Positions 8,092 through 17,989 of a stretch of 44,834 bases of DNA are shown piece after piece; positions within the stretch are counted from its first letter, which is position 1; each line of letters opens with the position of its first letter. Source of the stretch: Candidatus Epulonipiscium sp. (lineage in GTDB: Bacteria; Bacillota; Clostridia; Lachnospirales; JAAYNZ01). The translations under genes and the position numbers were made by a program. The notes under the pieces are model-generated. The model ran no database searches. It was given only the letters and a program-made list of their open reading frames with translations, and was not told the DNA's origin. The stretch covers positions 1-44,834 of the forward strand of contig JAAZLH010000277.1 in NCBI GenBank assembly GCA_012799415.1, written 5' to 3'.

Positions 8092-8892
8092 CTATATAAA
8101 ACGTAATAGGATCAGCATGAAACAAAGTATAATCATGATACCCATAGCCATATAATCTTGCCGTCCAAAGGCCAATTCTTTCATTTTTGTTCTGCTTTCT
8201 CCTCCACGATAACATCTAGCCTCCATAGCTAAAGCTAAATCATCCGCCCTTCGAAAGGCAGATATGAACAAAGGAATTAAAATCGGGATTAAACTTTTTG
8301 CACGTTTAATCAAACCGCCACTCTCAAAATCTGCTCCTCTTGCCATCTGTGCTTTCATAATCTTATCTGTTTCTTCTAATAAGATCGGAATAAAGCGAAG
8401 GGCAATGGTCATCATCATAGCTATTTCATGAGCAGGAAGTCCAATTTTTTTAAATGGATTTAATAAACTCTCGATACCATCAGTTAGCTGAATTGGAGAC
8501 GTGGTTAGAGTAAGCAAGGAGGAACCCATAATAAGTAAAATCAAGCGTGTCCCCATAAAAATTGCGGTATAAAGTCCTTCTTGTGTAATTTTAAGAACAC
8601 CCCATTGATATAAAATATTTTCTCCGGGGGTCAAAAAAATATTTAAGCCCACTGTAAAGAGTAAAATCATAAAGATGGCCTTTAAACCTCGAATAATAAA
8701 AGTAAAAGGCACTTTTGATGTATGAATAATTGCCCATAAAAATAAAATGACAATGCCATATCCTCTAAAATCTGGTACTAAAAAAAGACTCAATATATAT
8801 ATGAAAGTTCCCAGTATTTTTACCCTAGGATCCAATTCATGAATGGAAGATTTGGCAGGGTAATATTGACCGATGGTAATATCTTTTATCAT
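8092..8892 (-). CDS. ecfT: ECF transporter transmembrane subunit EcfT
   Basis: A 266-residue membrane protein, the shared T component of energy-coupling-factor vitamin transporters. It has several hydrophobic segments and two coupling motifs, MARGADFESGG and MEARCYRGG, which contact the two ATPases. The N-terminal GQYYPAKSSIHELDPRVKI is typical. It follows ecfA2 by 19 bases, and AGGTGAAG precedes the ATG. Substrate specificity comes from separate S proteins, none of which is encoded here. Confidence 0.95.
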   Translation of the reverse strand: MIKDITIGQYYPAKSSIHELDPRVKILGTFIYILSLFLVPDFRGYGIVILFLWAIIHTSKVPFTFIIRGLKAIFMILLFTVGLNIFLTPGENILYQWGVLKITQEGLYTAIFMGTRLILLIMGSSLLTLTTSPIQLTDGIESLLNPFKKIGLPAHEIAMMMTIALRFIPILLEETDKIMKAQMARGADFESGGLIKRAKSLIPILIPLFISAFRRADDLALAMEARCYRGGESRTKMKELAFGRQDYMAMGIMIILCFMLILLRFI

Positions 8893-8911
8893 TTCTTCAC
8901 CTACTTATTGA

Positions 8912-9778
8912 TTACTCCGCTCCTAATTGAGAGCGAATCACTTGAACTGCTTCTTCAATGGTTAAAACATCAAGGGGAACGTCAAATCCTCGAGCCTTTA
9001 ATTGATGCATGAGAGATGTGATTTGTGGAACACCTAGACCTATGTTTTCTAGCTCTTTCACATGTAGAAAAACTTCTTTGGGCTGATTATCAAAAGCAAC
9101 AGATCCTTTATGCATCACTATTAAACGATCCACAAAGCGAGCAATATCTTCCATGCTATGAGAGACTAAAATAATAGTAATACCTAAGCTCTGATGTAGC
9201 TTTTGAATTTCTGCTAAAATTTCATCTCGTCCACCTGGATCCAAGCCTGCTGTAGGCTCATCTAAAATAAGAACCTGGGGCTTCATAGCTAAAACCCCTG
9301 CAATAGCTACCCGGCGTTTTTGTCCACCTGAAAGCTCAAAAGGAGATTTCTCGTACATATCTGGACCTATACCAACAATGGCTAGGGACTCTTCTACCCT
9401 TTTTCGTACTTCTTCTTCTGATAGTCCCATATTCTCTGGCCCAAAGGCTACATCTTTAAAAATGGTCATTTCAAATAATTGATGTTCTGGATATTGGAAA
9501 ACCAATCCTACTTTTTGACGAATTTCCTTTTTTTTCACCTGTTCACCATGAATATCTTCTCCATTTATGAGGACTGTTCCAGAGCTTGGCTTTAACAATC
9601 CATTAAAATGCTGAATCAAAGTAGATTTTCCTGAACCCGTATGACCAATAAGCCCCACAAATTCACCTTGATAGATGGATAAATTCACATCTTTCAAAGC
9701 TATTTTCTCAAAAGGAGTTGCTGGACTATAAATATGGCTTAAATCTTTTAATTCAATTGCTTTTGTTTCAGTTGACAT
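8912..9778 (-). CDS. ecfA2: ECF transporter ATP-binding subunit EcfA2
   Basis: A 288-residue ABC ATPase. Walker [10 protein letters not shown] lies at 45-53, followed by the Q-loop [10 protein letters not shown], signature [13 protein letters not shown], Walker [14 protein letters not shown] and the switch His in LVSHS. The start overlaps the end of ecfA1 by 31 bases, suggesting coupled translation of the two ATPases, which form a heterodimer. The [10 protein letters not shown]-loop and position as second ATPase support the A2 assignment. Confidence 0.95.
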   Translation of the reverse strand: MSTETKAIELKDLSHIYSPATPFEKIALKDVNLSIYQGEFVGLIGHTGSGKSTLIQHFNGLLKPSSGTVLINGEDIHGEQVKKKEIRQKVGLVFQYPEHQLFEMTIFKDVAFGPENMGLSEEEVRKRVEESLAIVGIGPDMYEKSPFELSGGQKRRVAIAGVLAMKPQVLILDEPTAGLDPGGRDEILAEIQKLHQSLGITIILVSHSMEDIARFVDRLIVMHKGSVAFDNQPKEVFLHVKELENIGLGVPQITSLMHQLKARGFDVPLDVLTIEEAVQVIRSQLGAE

Positions 9779-10617
9779 AAGCTTTCCACCATTTCTTCCA
9801 ATGTTAAAATATCTGCTTCAAGTGAAATACCTGCTTTCCTTAGTAAATAGGAAAGCTCTGTTACTTGCGGTACATCTAATCCTAATTGTTTTAAAAACTC
9901 TACTTTCTTAAAAATTTCTCTTGGTGTTCCATCTAATACGATTTGTCCCTGCTCCATAACAATGACACGATCCGCTTGAACCGCTTCTTCCATATAGTGT
10001 GTAATTAAAATAGTCGTAATCTTTTCTTCCTGGTTTAAGCGATAAACCGTCTCTAATACTTCTTTTCTCCCTGAAGGATCTAACATAGCTGTTGGCTCGT
10101 CCAAAATAATACATTCTGGTTTCATGGCTAAGACCCCTGCAATAGCCACTCTTTGCTTTTGCCCTCCTGATAACAAATGAGGTGCATGATATCTATATTC
10201 TTCCATCTGAACAGCTATTAAAGAAGCGTCTACTCGTTTTTTTATTTCTTCTGCTGCGACACCTAAATTTTCAGGTCCAAAAGCTACATCTTCCTCTACA
10301 ATCGTAGCAATAATTTGATTATCAGGGTTCTGGAAAACCATTCCTGCGGTTTGACGAACATTCCAAAGCTGACTTTCATCTTTCGTATCTATTCCTTTAA
10401 TCCAGAGAGTTCCACCAGTAGGAAATAAAAGAGCATTCATATGCTTGGCTAAAGTTGATTTACCTGAGCCATTATGACCTAAAATAGCTACAAACTGACC
10501 CTTTTCAATAGATAAATCAAGGGATTTTAATGCTTCTTGGGTCTGTTCAAGGCTACCTTCTTCATTCCGTACATGATATTCATAAGTTAATCCTTGCGCT
10601 ACCACCATTTGTTTCAT
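9748..10617 (-). CDS. ecfA1: ECF transporter ATP-binding subunit EcfA1
   Basis: A 289-residue ABC ATPase with Walker [10 protein letters not shown] at 47-55, Q-loop FQNPDNQI, signature [13 protein letters not shown], Walker [14 protein letters not shown] and switch LITHYMEE. I took ATG 10617 as start, which puts it downstream of the promoter at 10652-10680. An upstream in-frame ATG at 10680 would lie inside the -35 element and cannot be used by that transcript. The ribosome site is weak (TTGGTG). It opens the ecfA1-ecfA2-ecfT-truA unit. Confidence 0.95.
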   Translation of the reverse strand: MKQMVVAQGLTYEYHVRNEEGSLEQTQEALKSLDLSIEKGQFVAILGHNGSGKSTLAKHMNALLFPTGGTLWIKGIDTKDESQLWNVRQTAGMVFQNPDNQIIATIVEEDVAFGPENLGVAAEEIKKRVDASLIAVQMEEYRYHAPHLLSGGQKQRVAIAGVLAMKPECIILDEPTAMLDPSGRKEVLETVYRLNQEEKITTILITHYMEEAVQADRVIVMEQGQIVLDGTPREIFKKVEFLKQLGLDVPQVTELSYLLRKAGISLEADILTLEEMVESLCQLKQKQLN

Positions 10618-10651
10618 GATTTTCACCAACTTCTTAAATTCAATATGCCAC

Positions 10652-10680
10652 ATTATACACGATTTATCTTTTACATGCAA
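10652..10680 (-). promoter_or_regulatory. Sigma-A promoter of ecfA1-ecfA2-ecfT-truA
   Basis: TTGCAT (10680-10675), 17-bp spacer and TATAAT (10657-10652), with TG one base before the -10 box (extended -10). It directly follows the rplQ terminator and gives a leader of roughly 30 nt. Confidence 0.85.
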
Positions 10681-10694
10681 GTCCCTACAAAATG

Positions 10695-10731
10695 CAAAAA
10701 ACGGGATCCAGCTTTTTGCTAAAATCCCGTT
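10695..10731 (-). terminator. Terminator of the S10-spc-alpha block, after rplQ
   Basis: AACGGGAT (10731-10724) pairs with ATCCCGTT (10707-10700), enclosing an inner AGC/GCT pairing, and runs into TTTTTTGC. It lies 10 bases after the rplQ stop and separates the ribosomal block from the ecf promoter. Confidence 0.9.
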
Positions 10732-10740
10732 CTAACATGT

Positions 10741-11280
10741 CTACACCAACTCAATAATAACTTGTTCTGCTCCATCGCCTTTTCTAGGTCCAATCTTAAT
10801 GATGCGGGTATATCCCCCATTACGATTTGTATATTTAGGCGCAATTTCATCAAACAATTTATCTACCATATTGATTTGTTTGGTATTGGCTCTTTTTTGT
10901 TTTGTACCTGGCTTAGGTGTTTCTGTAACAGGATATAATACACGTAACATTTGTCTACGTGCATGAAGACGAGATGGTTGATCTTTTTTGATCGTTTTCT
11001 CTACTTCATCAAATACTGTTACTTTTTTGCCATTTACTTCTTCTTTTATACGGTTTCCTTGCGCATCTTTGCGTGGTACTCGCGTTGTCACTTTCACTTC
11101 ATCATAGTTATCTCTTTCTTTTACAGCTAAAGCTACAAGAGATTCTGCGATTTTACGCACTTCTTTTGCTTTTGTGTCTGTGGTACGAATGCTACCATGA
11201 TATAATAAGTTAGTGACTTGATTACGAAGTAAGGCTTGACGTTGGGATGATTCCCGTCCAAGTTTTCTATATCTAGCCAT
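10741..11280 (-). CDS. rplQ: Large-subunit ribosomal protein L17 with internal insertion
   Basis: A 179-residue L17, about 60 residues longer than the roughly 120 of Bacillus L17. The N-terminus [20 protein letters not shown] and the C-terminus [25 protein letters not shown] are standard. Residues about 53-103 are an insertion of mixed charge between the VALA helix and the conserved RLHARRQ. Similar insertions occur in some Clostridia, as far as I recall. A GTG directly before the ATG (11283) is possible, but the ATG has the better 7-nt spacing from GGAGG. Last gene of the alpha operon. Confidence 0.96.
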   Translation of the reverse strand: MARYRKLGRESSQRQALLRNQVTNLLYHGSIRTTDTKAKEVRKIAESLVALAVKERDNYDEVKVTTRVPRKDAQGNRIKEEVNGKKVTVFDEVEKTIKKDQPSRLHARRQMLRVLYPVTETPKPGTKQKRANTKQINMVDKLFDEIAPKYTNRNGGYTRIIKIGPRKGDGAEQVIIELV

Positions 11281-11315
11281 CACTAAACCTCCTTTTCTAA
11301 CTGCATCTTTTTCTC

Positions 11316-12275
11316 TTATTCCTCGTTGGGCTTCAATGAAAGTTCTAGTTCTGCCATCTTATTTAGTACTTCTTCTAAAGATTTCTTTCCTAAATTACGA
11401 ACTTTCATCATTTCTTCCTCTGTACGATTTGTAAGATCTTCAACTGTATTAATTCCCGCACGTTTTAAGCAGTTATATGAACGTACTGATAAATCTAATT
11501 CTTCAATACTCATTTCTAAAACTTTCTCTTTTTTACTTTCTTCCTTCTCTACCATGATTTCAGCATGTTTAGCATCGTCTGAAAGATCTATAAAGAGATT
11601 CAGATGTTCATTTAAGACTTTTGCCCCTAAACTGACGGCTTCATCAGGATACAGTGTTCCATTTGTCCAAATTTCCATCGTTAGCTTGTCGTAATCTGTG
11701 ATTTGACCAACACGAGTATTCTCTACTGCAAAATTAACACGCTGTACTGGTGTATAAATAGAATCTATAGGAATAACACCAATCGGCTGTTCCTTTGTTT
11801 TATATTTATCAGCACCTACATATCCTCTGCCTTTTGTGATTGTTAGCTCTACAAATAATTTACTATTCGCTCCTCCACTTAAAGTAGCAATATGAAGTTC
11901 AGGATTCATAATTTCGATATCTGCATCTACTTTAATATCTCCTGCTGTAATAATACCTTCCCCTTCGAACTCAATATAAGCTACTTTTGGGTCTAGGTTA
12001 TCACTATTGTTGCGAATCGCTACATTTTTAAGGTTTAGTATCAATTCTGTAACGTCTTCCTTTACGCCAGGAATCGTACTAAATTCATGGAGTACACCTT
12101 CAATTTTAATACTGCTAATGGCAGCTCCTGGTAAAGAAGAAAGTAATATTCTTCTTAAGGAGTTGCCTAAGGTTGTGCCATAACCTCTTTCTAAAGGCTC
12201 AACAACAAAACACCCATATGTTTTGTCTTCATTCATTTCTGTAATCTCGATTCGAGGCTTTTCAAATTCAAACAC
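11316..12275 (-). CDS. rpoA: RNA polymerase alpha subunit
   Basis: A 319-residue alpha subunit. The N-terminal domain has [20 protein letters not shown], the dimer and assembly motif, and the C-terminal domain has [20 protein letters not shown] and [11 protein letters not shown], which contact UP elements and activators. The start is GTG 12275-12273, 8 nt after GGAGGG. An out-of-frame ATG (reading ATGAGTGTTTGA) sits between the Shine-Dalgarno site and the GTG and would give only three codons. It lies between rpsD and rplQ as usual. Confidence 0.97.
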   Translation of the reverse strand: MFEFEKPRIEITEMNEDKTYGCFVVEPLERGYGTTLGNSLRRILLSSLPGAAISSIKIEGVLHEFSTIPGVKEDVTELILNLKNVAIRNNSDNLDPKVAYIEFEGEGIITAGDIKVDADIEIMNPELHIATLSGGANSKLFVELTITKGRGYVGADKYKTKEQPIGVIPIDSIYTPVQRVNFAVENTRVGQITDYDKLTMEIWTNGTLYPDEAVSLGAKVLNEHLNLFIDLSDDAKHAEIMVEKEESKKEKVLEMSIEELDLSVRSYNCLKRAGINTVEDLTNRTEEEMMKVRNLGKKSLEEVLNKMAELELSLKPNEE

Positions 12276-12353
12276 TCATAAACCCTCCTTTAATTATTCT
12301 TTATCTGTTGAGGGTAGTACAATTAGCGTCAAATTACTGTTCTGTACTTGTTA

Positions 12354-12980
12354 TTATTTAGAGTACAACTCAACAATTAATGTTTCTTGTACAGGTACAT
12401 CAATTTGTTCTCTCGTAGGCAATGCTACCACTTTACCTTGGAATTGATCTAAGTTTACTTCTAACCATTCTGGGAAGATACGTGATGCAGTTGTTTCTAC
12501 AATATTTTTAATTCCAGTTAAACTTCTGGATTTCTCTTTAACTTCAATAATATCTCCAGGTTTCACTTCGTAAGAAGGAATATTTACCTTTTTACCATTT
12601 ACAGTAATATGGTTATGACGTACAATTTGTCTTGCTTCTGTCCTTGAACGTCCAAGTCCCATACGATAAACTACGTTATCTAATCGCAATTCTAACACCA
12701 TAAGTAAATTTTCACCTGTGATACCAGAACGGCGCTCTGCTTCTGCAAAATAATTTCTAAATTGTGTTTCTAAAACACCATAGATTCTTTTTGCTTTTTG
12801 TTTTTCTCTAAGCTGTAATCCATACTCAGAAAGTTTTCTTCTTCCTTGCCCATGTTGTCCTGGTGCATAGGGTCTACGGTCAAATCCGCATTTTCCTGTA
12901 TAACATCTTTCACCTTTTAAGAAAATCTTCATTCCTTCTCTACGACAAAGTCGACAAACGGGACCTATATATCGTGCCAT
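12354..12980 (-). CDS. rpsD: Small-subunit ribosomal protein S4, zinc-type
   Basis: A 208-residue S4 (start ATG 12980, GGAGGTG 9 nt upstream; an ATG four codons earlier is less well placed). Cys9, Cys12, Cys26 and Cys31 form a zinc-binding type N-terminus. The S4 RNA-binding domain is seen in [34 protein letters not shown]4 nucleates 16S assembly and in many bacteria represses its own operon. It lies in the alpha operon between rpsK and rpoA. Confidence 0.97.
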   Translation of the reverse strand: MARYIGPVCRLCRREGMKIFLKGERCYTGKCGFDRRPYAPGQHGQGRRKLSEYGLQLREKQKAKRIYGVLETQFRNYFAEAERRSGITGENLLMVLELRLDNVVYRMGLGRSRTEARQIVRHNHITVNGKKVNIPSYEVKPGDIIEVKEKSRSLTGIKNIVETTASRIFPEWLEVNLDQFQGKVVALPTREQIDVPVQETLIVELYSK

Positions 12981-13008
12981 CTTCTTGCACACCTCCTCAT
13001 TCTATCTA

Positions 13009-13407
13009 TTATACTCTTCTGCGTTTGGGTGGACGACATCCATTATGAGGTACTGGTGTAACATCTTTAATCATAGTTACCTCTAATCCCGCTGCTTGTA
13101 GTGCTCGGATCGCTGCTTCTCTACCAGAACCAGGTCCTTTTACTAATACTTCTACTGATTTTAAGCCATATTCCATTGCTGCTTTTGCTGCTGTATCTGC
13201 TGCCATTTGTGCTGCATAAGGTGTGGATTTTCTTGACCCTCTAAATCCTAATCCTCCAGCACTTGCCCATGACAATGCATTTCCAACTGCATCTGTTAAT
13301 GTAACAATAGTATTATTAAATGTTGATTGGATATGTGCCTGACCCCGTTCAACATGTTTCTTGTCACGACGTCTTCTGGTTGTTCTTTTGGCCACTTTCT
13401 TTGCCAT
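13009..13407 (-). CDS. rpsK: Small-subunit ribosomal protein S11
   Basis: A 132-residue S11. It has the basic N-terminus (TTRRRRDKK), [16 protein letters not shown], the GRE block [17 protein letters not shown] and the C-terminal [18 protein letters not shown], all typical. S11 forms part of the platform of the 30S subunit. It follows rpsM by 23 bases and precedes rpsD. Confidence 0.98.
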   Translation of the reverse strand: MAKKVAKRTTRRRRDKKHVERGQAHIQSTFNNTIVTLTDAVGNALSWASAGGLGFRGSRKSTPYAAQMAADTAAKAAMEYGLKSVEVLVKGPGSGREAAIRALQAAGLEVTMIKDVTPVPHNGCRPPKRRRV

Positions 13408-13430
13408 CTACTTCTTACCTCCTTTATGGG

Positions 13431-13799
13431 TTATTTTTTCTTATTCGCTATGGTTCGCTTAGGACCTTTTCTTGTCCGAGCATTTGTTTTGGTTTGTTGC
13501 CCTCTTACGGGAAGACCTCTTCTATGACGAATTCCTCGGTAGCACCCAATTTCCATAAGACGTTTAATATTAAGAGCTACTTCACGTCTTAAATCTCCTT
13601 CTACCATTTGAGTTTTATCAATAATCGCGCGAATATTTGTTACTTCATCATCTGTCAGATCTCGGATACGAGTATCAGGATTGATTCCCGCTTCTGCCAA
13701 AATTCTTTTAGAGCTTGCTCTACCAATACCATAGATATAGGTAAGTCCAACCTCTACACGTTTTTCTCTTGGTAAGTCAACACCTGCAATACGTGCCAT
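13431..13799 (-). CDS. rpsM: Small-subunit ribosomal protein S13
   Basis: A 122-residue S13. [26 protein letters not shown] at the start and the C-terminal block [18 protein letters not shown], which reaches the P-site tRNA, identify it. GGAGGTG precedes the ATG. A strong promoter in the 139-base gap upstream (13897-13925) can start transcription of rpsM-rpsK-rpsD-rpoA-rplQ separately from the upstream genes. Confidence 0.98.
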   Translation of the reverse strand: MARIAGVDLPREKRVEVGLTYIYGIGRASSKRILAEAGINPDTRIRDLTDDEVTNIRAIIDKTQMVEGDLRREVALNIKRLMEIGCYRGIRHRRGLPVRGQQTKTNARTRKGPKRTIANKKK

Positions 13800-13896
13800 G
13801 GGTATTTACACCTCCTGTATTTGTTCTTTACATAGTTAGAGTTTATTTTAATCTTTGCAGCCGCTTTTTTATTTAGTTGATTGTTCCCAAATAATG

Positions 13897-13925
13897 ATTA
13901 TATAGCAAATGCTAGGATTATTCAA
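13897..13925 (-). promoter_or_regulatory. Internal sigma-A promoter for the alpha operon
   Basis: TTGAAT (13925-13920), 17-bp spacer and TATAAT (13902-13897) in the rpmJ-rpsM gap. The gap is much wider than most others in this block, and the promoter gives a leader of about 90 nt before rpsM. Confidence 0.75.
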
Positions 13926-13938
13926 TATTTTTTTTGAA

Positions 13939-14052
13939 TTAACCTTGTTTTTGTTTGTGTCTAGGATTTTCGCAAATCACACGAATTCGACCTTTTCTTC
14001 GAATGATTTTACATTTTTCACAGATCGGTTTAACAGATGATCTCACTTTCAT
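13939..14052 (-). CDS. rpmJ: Large-subunit ribosomal protein L36, zinc-type
   Basis: A 37-residue protein beginning [20 protein letters not shown] and ending NPRHKQKQG. Cys11, Cys14, Cys27 and His32 are the zinc ligands of the C+ form of L36. It lies between infA and rpsM in the expected order, with its ATG at 14052-14050. Confidence 0.97.
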   Translation of the reverse strand: MKVRSSVKPICEKCKIIRRKGRIRVICENPRHKQKQG

Positions 14053-14100
14053 CTTAGTAGCTCCTTTCCTTTACCTCACACAAGTCAGTGTTTATTTGGC

Positions 14101-14319
14101 CTATTTAGATCTCCAAATAATTCGTCCCTTCGTTAAATCATAGGGAGAAAGCTCTACTGTTACTTTGTCTCCAGGTAAAATCCGAATAAAATTCATCCGT
14201 AATTTACCACTTATATGAGCTAAAATTTTATGACCGTTTTCTAATTCAACCTGGAACATTGCATTGGGTAGTTTTTCCAACACCGTACCTTCTACTTCTA
14301 TAACATCATCTTTAGCCAA
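14101..14319 (-). CDS. infA: Translation initiation factor IF-1
   Basis: A 72-residue IF-1 consisting of one S1-type OB fold: [40 protein letters not shown] and [19 protein letters not shown]. It occupies the 30S A site during initiation. Full length, with a GAGG-type ribosome site. It follows the KOW-domain gene by 16 bases and precedes rpmJ. Confidence 0.98.
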   Translation of the reverse strand: MAKDDVIEVEGTVLEKLPNAMFQVELENGHKILAHISGKLRMNFIRILPGDKVTVELSPYDLTKGRIIWRSK

Positions 14320-14335
14320 TTTTCAAACCTCCTCC

Positions 14336-14626
14336 TTAATTTAACTCTTGGCACTCTTCCACTAACTCTATTAAATCTTCCAAATTTTTTCTTATATCCG
14401 AATTAGACACTTTCATGCCCTTATTTATCTTTTCTTGGAGATTATCTAATATGGTGTGTGTGATTTGAATATGTTTCCGCTTTTTTTTCTTAGGATTTTC
14501 TATCTTACGAAGTTTTCCATCTGCTACGTAGACATATTCATCTTCAACCTCTACCACCACAAACATTTTTCCCCGATCCCGTCCTGCCTTTGAATATACA
14601 ACTTGACCAATAGTACAATTTTGCAT
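14336..14626 (-). CDS. KOW-domain RNA-binding protein, L14e-like
   Basis: A 96-residue protein with an N-terminal KOW/SH3-like fold (TIGQVVYSKAGRDRGKMFVVVEV), a basic patch NPKKKKRKHIQ and a charged helical C-terminus. Its resemblance is to archaeal/eukaryal L14e-type proteins, and it is regularly found between map and infA in Clostridia. An RNA-binding or ribosome-associated role is inferred; I know of no established function. It is 13 bases after map. Confidence 0.9.
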   Translation of the reverse strand: MQNCTIGQVVYSKAGRDRGKMFVVVEVEDEYVYVADGKLRKIENPKKKKRKHIQITHTILDNLQEKINKGMKVSNSDIRKNLEDLIELVEECQELN

Positions 14627-14639
14627 TTTATCACCTCTA

Positions 14640-15398
14640 CTAATGGCCAGGCACTACAGTTAGAAGTTCATAACCTTCTTCTGTAATAGCTACTGTATGT
14701 TCATAGTGGGCTGACCACTTTCCATCTCGTGTGACCACAGTCCAGTCGTTGCTTAAAATACGAACTTCGTAGGTTCCTATATTCACCATTGGCTCAATAG
14801 CAAGAACCATACCTCTTTCTAGCCGCGGCCCCCTACCTTTAGGTTTATAGTTAGGAATTTGGGGATCCTCATGCATTTCCTGTCCAATTCCATGACCAAC
14901 AAAATCACGTACGACGGAGAATCCGTGAGGTTCTATATAGTTTTGAATAGCAGCAGAGATCTCATAAAGATGGTTGCCTTCCTTAGCCATTTTCATACCT
15001 TCATAAAAGCTTTCCCTTGTTACACGGATCAATTTCTCTGCTTCTTCAGAAATCTGACCGATGCCATGGGTTCTAGCTGCATCTCCATGATACCCACCTA
15101 TATAAGCTCCTATGTCAATACTGATGATATCTCCTTCTTGTAGCACCCGTTCATCTGGAATACCATGAACAACTTCTTCATTCACCGAAGTACAAATTGA
15201 GGCAGGATAGCCATGATAACCTTTGAAAGAAGGTGTTGCTCCTTGGCTTAAAATAAATTGTTCTGCTATCTTATCTAATTCCTTGGTAGTTATACCAGGT
15301 CGTAGGGCTTCTTCTAATACTAAATGAGTTTTAGCCACAATTTGACCTGCCAATCGCATTTTTTCAATTTGTTCTTGGGTTTTTATCAAAATTGCCAT
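14640..15398 (-). CDS. map: Methionine aminopeptidase, type I
   Basis: A 252-residue type I enzyme that removes the N-terminal methionine from nascent chains. The five metal ligands are visible: Asp95, Asp106, His169, Glu202 and Glu233. There is no N-terminal zinc-finger or linker extension. Its start overlaps the adk stop by one base (TAATG), implying translational coupling. Full length for the family. Confidence 0.97.
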   Translation of the reverse strand: MAILIKTQEQIEKMRLAGQIVAKTHLVLEEALRPGITTKELDKIAEQFILSQGATPSFKGYHGYPASICTSVNEEVVHGIPDERVLQEGDIISIDIGAYIGGYHGDAARTHGIGQISEEAEKLIRVTRESFYEGMKMAKEGNHLYEISAAIQNYIEPHGFSVVRDFVGHGIGQEMHEDPQIPNYKPKGRGPRLERGMVLAIEPMVNIGTYEVRILSNDWTVVTRDGKWSAHYEHTVAITEEGYELLTVVPGH

Positions 15399-16048
15399 TA
15401 AGCGTTCGCTCCTAATGCTTTCATAATGTTTTGAGTGACTGTTGTTGCAGATTCAGTCCCATCCACTGTTAGGAGGATATGTTGATCGTTATAAAACTGA
15501 ATCAAAGGTCTTGTTTGCTGGTGATATACTTGAAGACGTTTTGCTACTGTTTCTGCTTGATCATCTTCCCGAATACTCAGTGCTGTTTTGCACCGATCAC
15601 AGACCCCATCTTCTAAAGGTGGATGATGCTGAATATGATAGGTGTTGCCGCAATTTGGACAAATACGTCTCCCAGTCATTCGAATCATAATATCTTCATC
15701 GGGTACATCTACGTTGATGACTGCACGCAATACGTATCCAAGATCTTTCAAAGCCTCAGCAAGGGCATGGGCTTGAACCATGGTTCTCGGAAAACCGTCC
15801 AAAATAAAACCTTTTTTACAATCTGGCTGCGCCAAACGATCTTTTACTAAATCTACGACTAATTCATCTGGTACTAATAGACCTTGATCTATATATTCTT
15901 TGGCCTTTGCACCTAAATTTGTCTGTTGTTGTATATGCGTTCTTAAAATATCCCCTGTTGAAATATGGGGTATCTGAAATTGATTTGATAAAGCTATTGC
16001 TTGTGTTCCTTTTCCTGCACCTGGTGCTCCTAACATAATATAACTCAT
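15398..16048 (-). CDS. adk: Adenylate kinase with zinc-binding lid
   Basis: A 216-residue adenylate kinase (ATP + AMP to 2 ADP). The P-loop GAPGAGKGT lies at 7-15, DGFPRT near 84-89, and the LID domain holds Cys130, Cys133, Cys150 and Cys153, the four-cysteine structural zinc site common in Gram-positive enzymes. It lies between secY and map in the usual spc-operon position. Confidence 0.98.
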   Translation of the reverse strand: MSYIMLGAPGAGKGTQAIALSNQFQIPHISTGDILRTHIQQQTNLGAKAKEYIDQGLLVPDELVVDLVKDRLAQPDCKKGFILDGFPRTMVQAHALAEALKDLGYVLRAVINVDVPDEDIMIRMTGRRICPNCGNTYHIQHHPPLEDGVCDRCKTALSIREDDQAETVAKRLQVYHQQTRPLIQFYNDQHILLTVDGTESATTVTQNIMKALGANA

Positions 16049-16073
16049 GAATGATCCTCCTTACTCTTTTTCA

Positions 16074-17333
16074 TTAAGAGTTTAAGAAACCTTTATAATG
16101 TCTCATGAGCATTTGTGCTTCTAACTGTTTTACGGTTTCTAAAGCAACCCCAACTACGATCAAAAGGGATGTTCCTCCTATGGAAATATTCATTTTGAAA
16201 ATAGCTGTAAATACCACAGGGGCTAATGCAATAATAGCAAGGAAAGCTGCTCCAGCTAATGTAATATAGTTCAAGCTTCTTGTTAGATATTCTACAGTAG
16301 GTTTTCCGGGTCTAATTCCAGGAACAAATCCACCGCTTTTCTTCATATTGTCTGCTACTTCTATTGGATTAAAAGTAATGGAAGTATAGAAATAAGTAAA
16401 GAATAAAATCAAGAGAATATAGAACAGAGCACCAAACCAGTGATTTAAGTTTAACCATTTTAATATCGTTCCCCAGAATCCTGTTGGATTTGCTGTGAAA
16501 AACTGTGTAATGGTTGCTGGAAAGGACAGTAAAGACATTGCAAAGATAACTGGGATAACTCCTGCCATATTCACTTTTAAAGGAATATGAGTAGATTGCC
16601 CTCCATATACTTTACGCCCTGAAGTTCTTTTTGCGTATTGAACTGCAATTCTTCTTTCTCCTTCTTGGATCAGTACTACAAAAGCAACCATCATTAAAAA
16701 TAATACAAGTAAGATTGCTGTAGCAACTGGCTTTTCATATTGCAAAAGTGCACCCAATCCTTGAGGAGCTCTTGAGATAATATTTACAAAGATGATAATT
16801 GAAATACCATTTCCGATACCTTTTTGTGTGATTTGTTCTCCAATCCACATTAAAAACGCTGTCCCAGCGGTTAAGGATACAATAGCTACAATATAGGACC
16901 ACAAACCTGGCTGAATAAATAAGCCACCATTTCTAAATCCATAGGTAATCCCAAATGCTTGGATGGCTGCTAGAATAATCGTGGCATAGCGTGTGTATTT
17001 CTCGATTTTCTTTTTGCCTTCTTCGCCTTCTTTTTGTAGTTCTTCTAGTTTCGTAATCGCGATGGTTAATAAATTCATGATAATCGACGCATTAATATAA
17101 GGGCCGATCCCCATAGCAAAAATAGTCATGTTTTCAAAAGCACCACCAGATAGGGCACCCATAAGACCTAGTACTCCATCTTGATTACTTAAAAAATCTT
17201 TTATAACAGAAGAATCCACACCGGGCACAGGGACATGTGCACCCAGTCGGATTACGAAAAACATCAGTAATGTAAATCCTATCTTTTTTCTTAACTCTGG
17301 TATCTTAAATGCATTTTTAAGGGTTTTAAACAC
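16074..17333 (-). CDS. secY: Protein translocase channel subunit SecY
   Basis: A 419-residue integral membrane protein with the ten hydrophobic segments of the Sec channel. Family marks include the N-terminal IPELRKKIGFTLLMFFVIRLGAHVPVPGVD, the cytosolic loop YAKRTSGRKVYGGQSTHIPLKVNMAGVIPVIFA and PGIRPGKPTVEYL. Its partner SecE is encoded at 42803-42994. It starts one base after the rplO stop, suggesting coupled translation. Confidence 0.98.
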   Translation of the reverse strand: MFKTLKNAFKIPELRKKIGFTLLMFFVIRLGAHVPVPGVDSSVIKDFLSNQDGVLGLMGALSGGAFENMTIFAMGIGPYINASIIMNLLTIAITKLEELQKEGEEGKKKIEKYTRYATIILAAIQAFGITYGFRNGGLFIQPGLWSYIVAIVSLTAGTAFLMWIGEQITQKGIGNGISIIIFVNIISRAPQGLGALLQYEKPVATAILLVLFLMMVAFVVLIQEGERRIAVQYAKRTSGRKVYGGQSTHIPLKVNMAGVIPVIFAMSLLSFPATITQFFTANPTGFWGTILKWLNLNHWFGALFYILLILFFTYFYTSITFNPIEVADNMKKSGGFVPGIRPGKPTVEYLTRSLNYITLAGAAFLAIIALAPVVFTAIFKMNISIGGTSLLIVVGVALETVKQLEAQMLMRHYKGFLNS

Positions 17334-17334
17334 C

Positions 17335-17775
17335 TTAAATCACCTCAGCTTTTCCGCCAACGGCTTCAATTTTTTCAATTGCTGTTTTGCTAAAGCTGTT
17401 TACTTTTACTGTCAGTTTTTTTGTAAGTTCTCCATTTCCTAAAATTTTCACACCATCTTTAGGATGATTTACAATCCCAGTTTGTTGTAGAACTTCTACA
17501 GTAACTTCTGTGCCATCGTCAAATATATTTAATCGATCTACATTGATAACAATAATTTCTTTTGTATTTCGATTATTAAAGCCACGCTTAGGAATTCTAC
17601 GGTATAGTGGCATTTGGCCCCCTTCAAATCCTGGTCTTACGCCACCGCCGGAACGAGCTTTTTGTCCTTTATGACCTTTACCAGCGGTTTTCCCATTGCC
17701 TGAACCATGTCCTCTTCCTCTACGGAATGCTTTTTCCTTGGAACCTGCTGCTGGTTTTAAGTTGCTTAAGTTCAT
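17335..17775 (-). CDS. rplO: Large-subunit ribosomal protein L15
   Basis: A 146-residue L15. The glycine- and arginine-rich N-terminal extension ([27 protein letters not shown]) penetrates the 50S subunit, and [19 protein letters not shown] follows. The C-terminal globular part has [25 protein letters not shown]. It lies between rpmD and secY. Confidence 0.98.
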   Translation of the reverse strand: MNLSNLKPAAGSKEKAFRRGRGHGSGNGKTAGKGHKGQKARSGGGVRPGFEGGQMPLYRRIPKRGFNNRNTKEIIVINVDRLNIFDDGTEVTVEVLQQTGIVNHPKDGVKILGNGELTKKLTVKVNSFSKTAIEKIEAVGGKAEVI

Positions 17776-17793
17776 GCTGACACCTCCTTACTC

Positions 17794-17976
17794 TTATGCT
17801 TCTTCTACTTTAACTAAATGTCTTACTTTATCGATCATTCCTCGAATTGCCGGATTATCTTGATGTTCTACGGTTTTGTGCAGTTTCTTTAACCCTAAAG
17901 CTTCGATTGTTAAACGTTGTTTAGGTTTTGCACCGATCGTCGATTTTACCAAAGTAATTTTAACTTTACCAGCCAT
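17794..17976 (-). CDS. rpmD: Large-subunit ribosomal protein L30
   Basis: A 60-residue L30 (bacterial short form). [24 protein letters not shown] and the C-terminal [15 protein letters not shown] are diagnostic. It lies between rpsE and rplO with 13 and 18 bases on either side. Confidence 0.97.
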   Translation of the reverse strand: MAGKVKITLVKSTIGAKPKQRLTIEALGLKKLHKTVEHQDNPAIRGMIDKVRHLVKVEEA

Positions 17977-17989
17977 CGACTTTCCCTCC

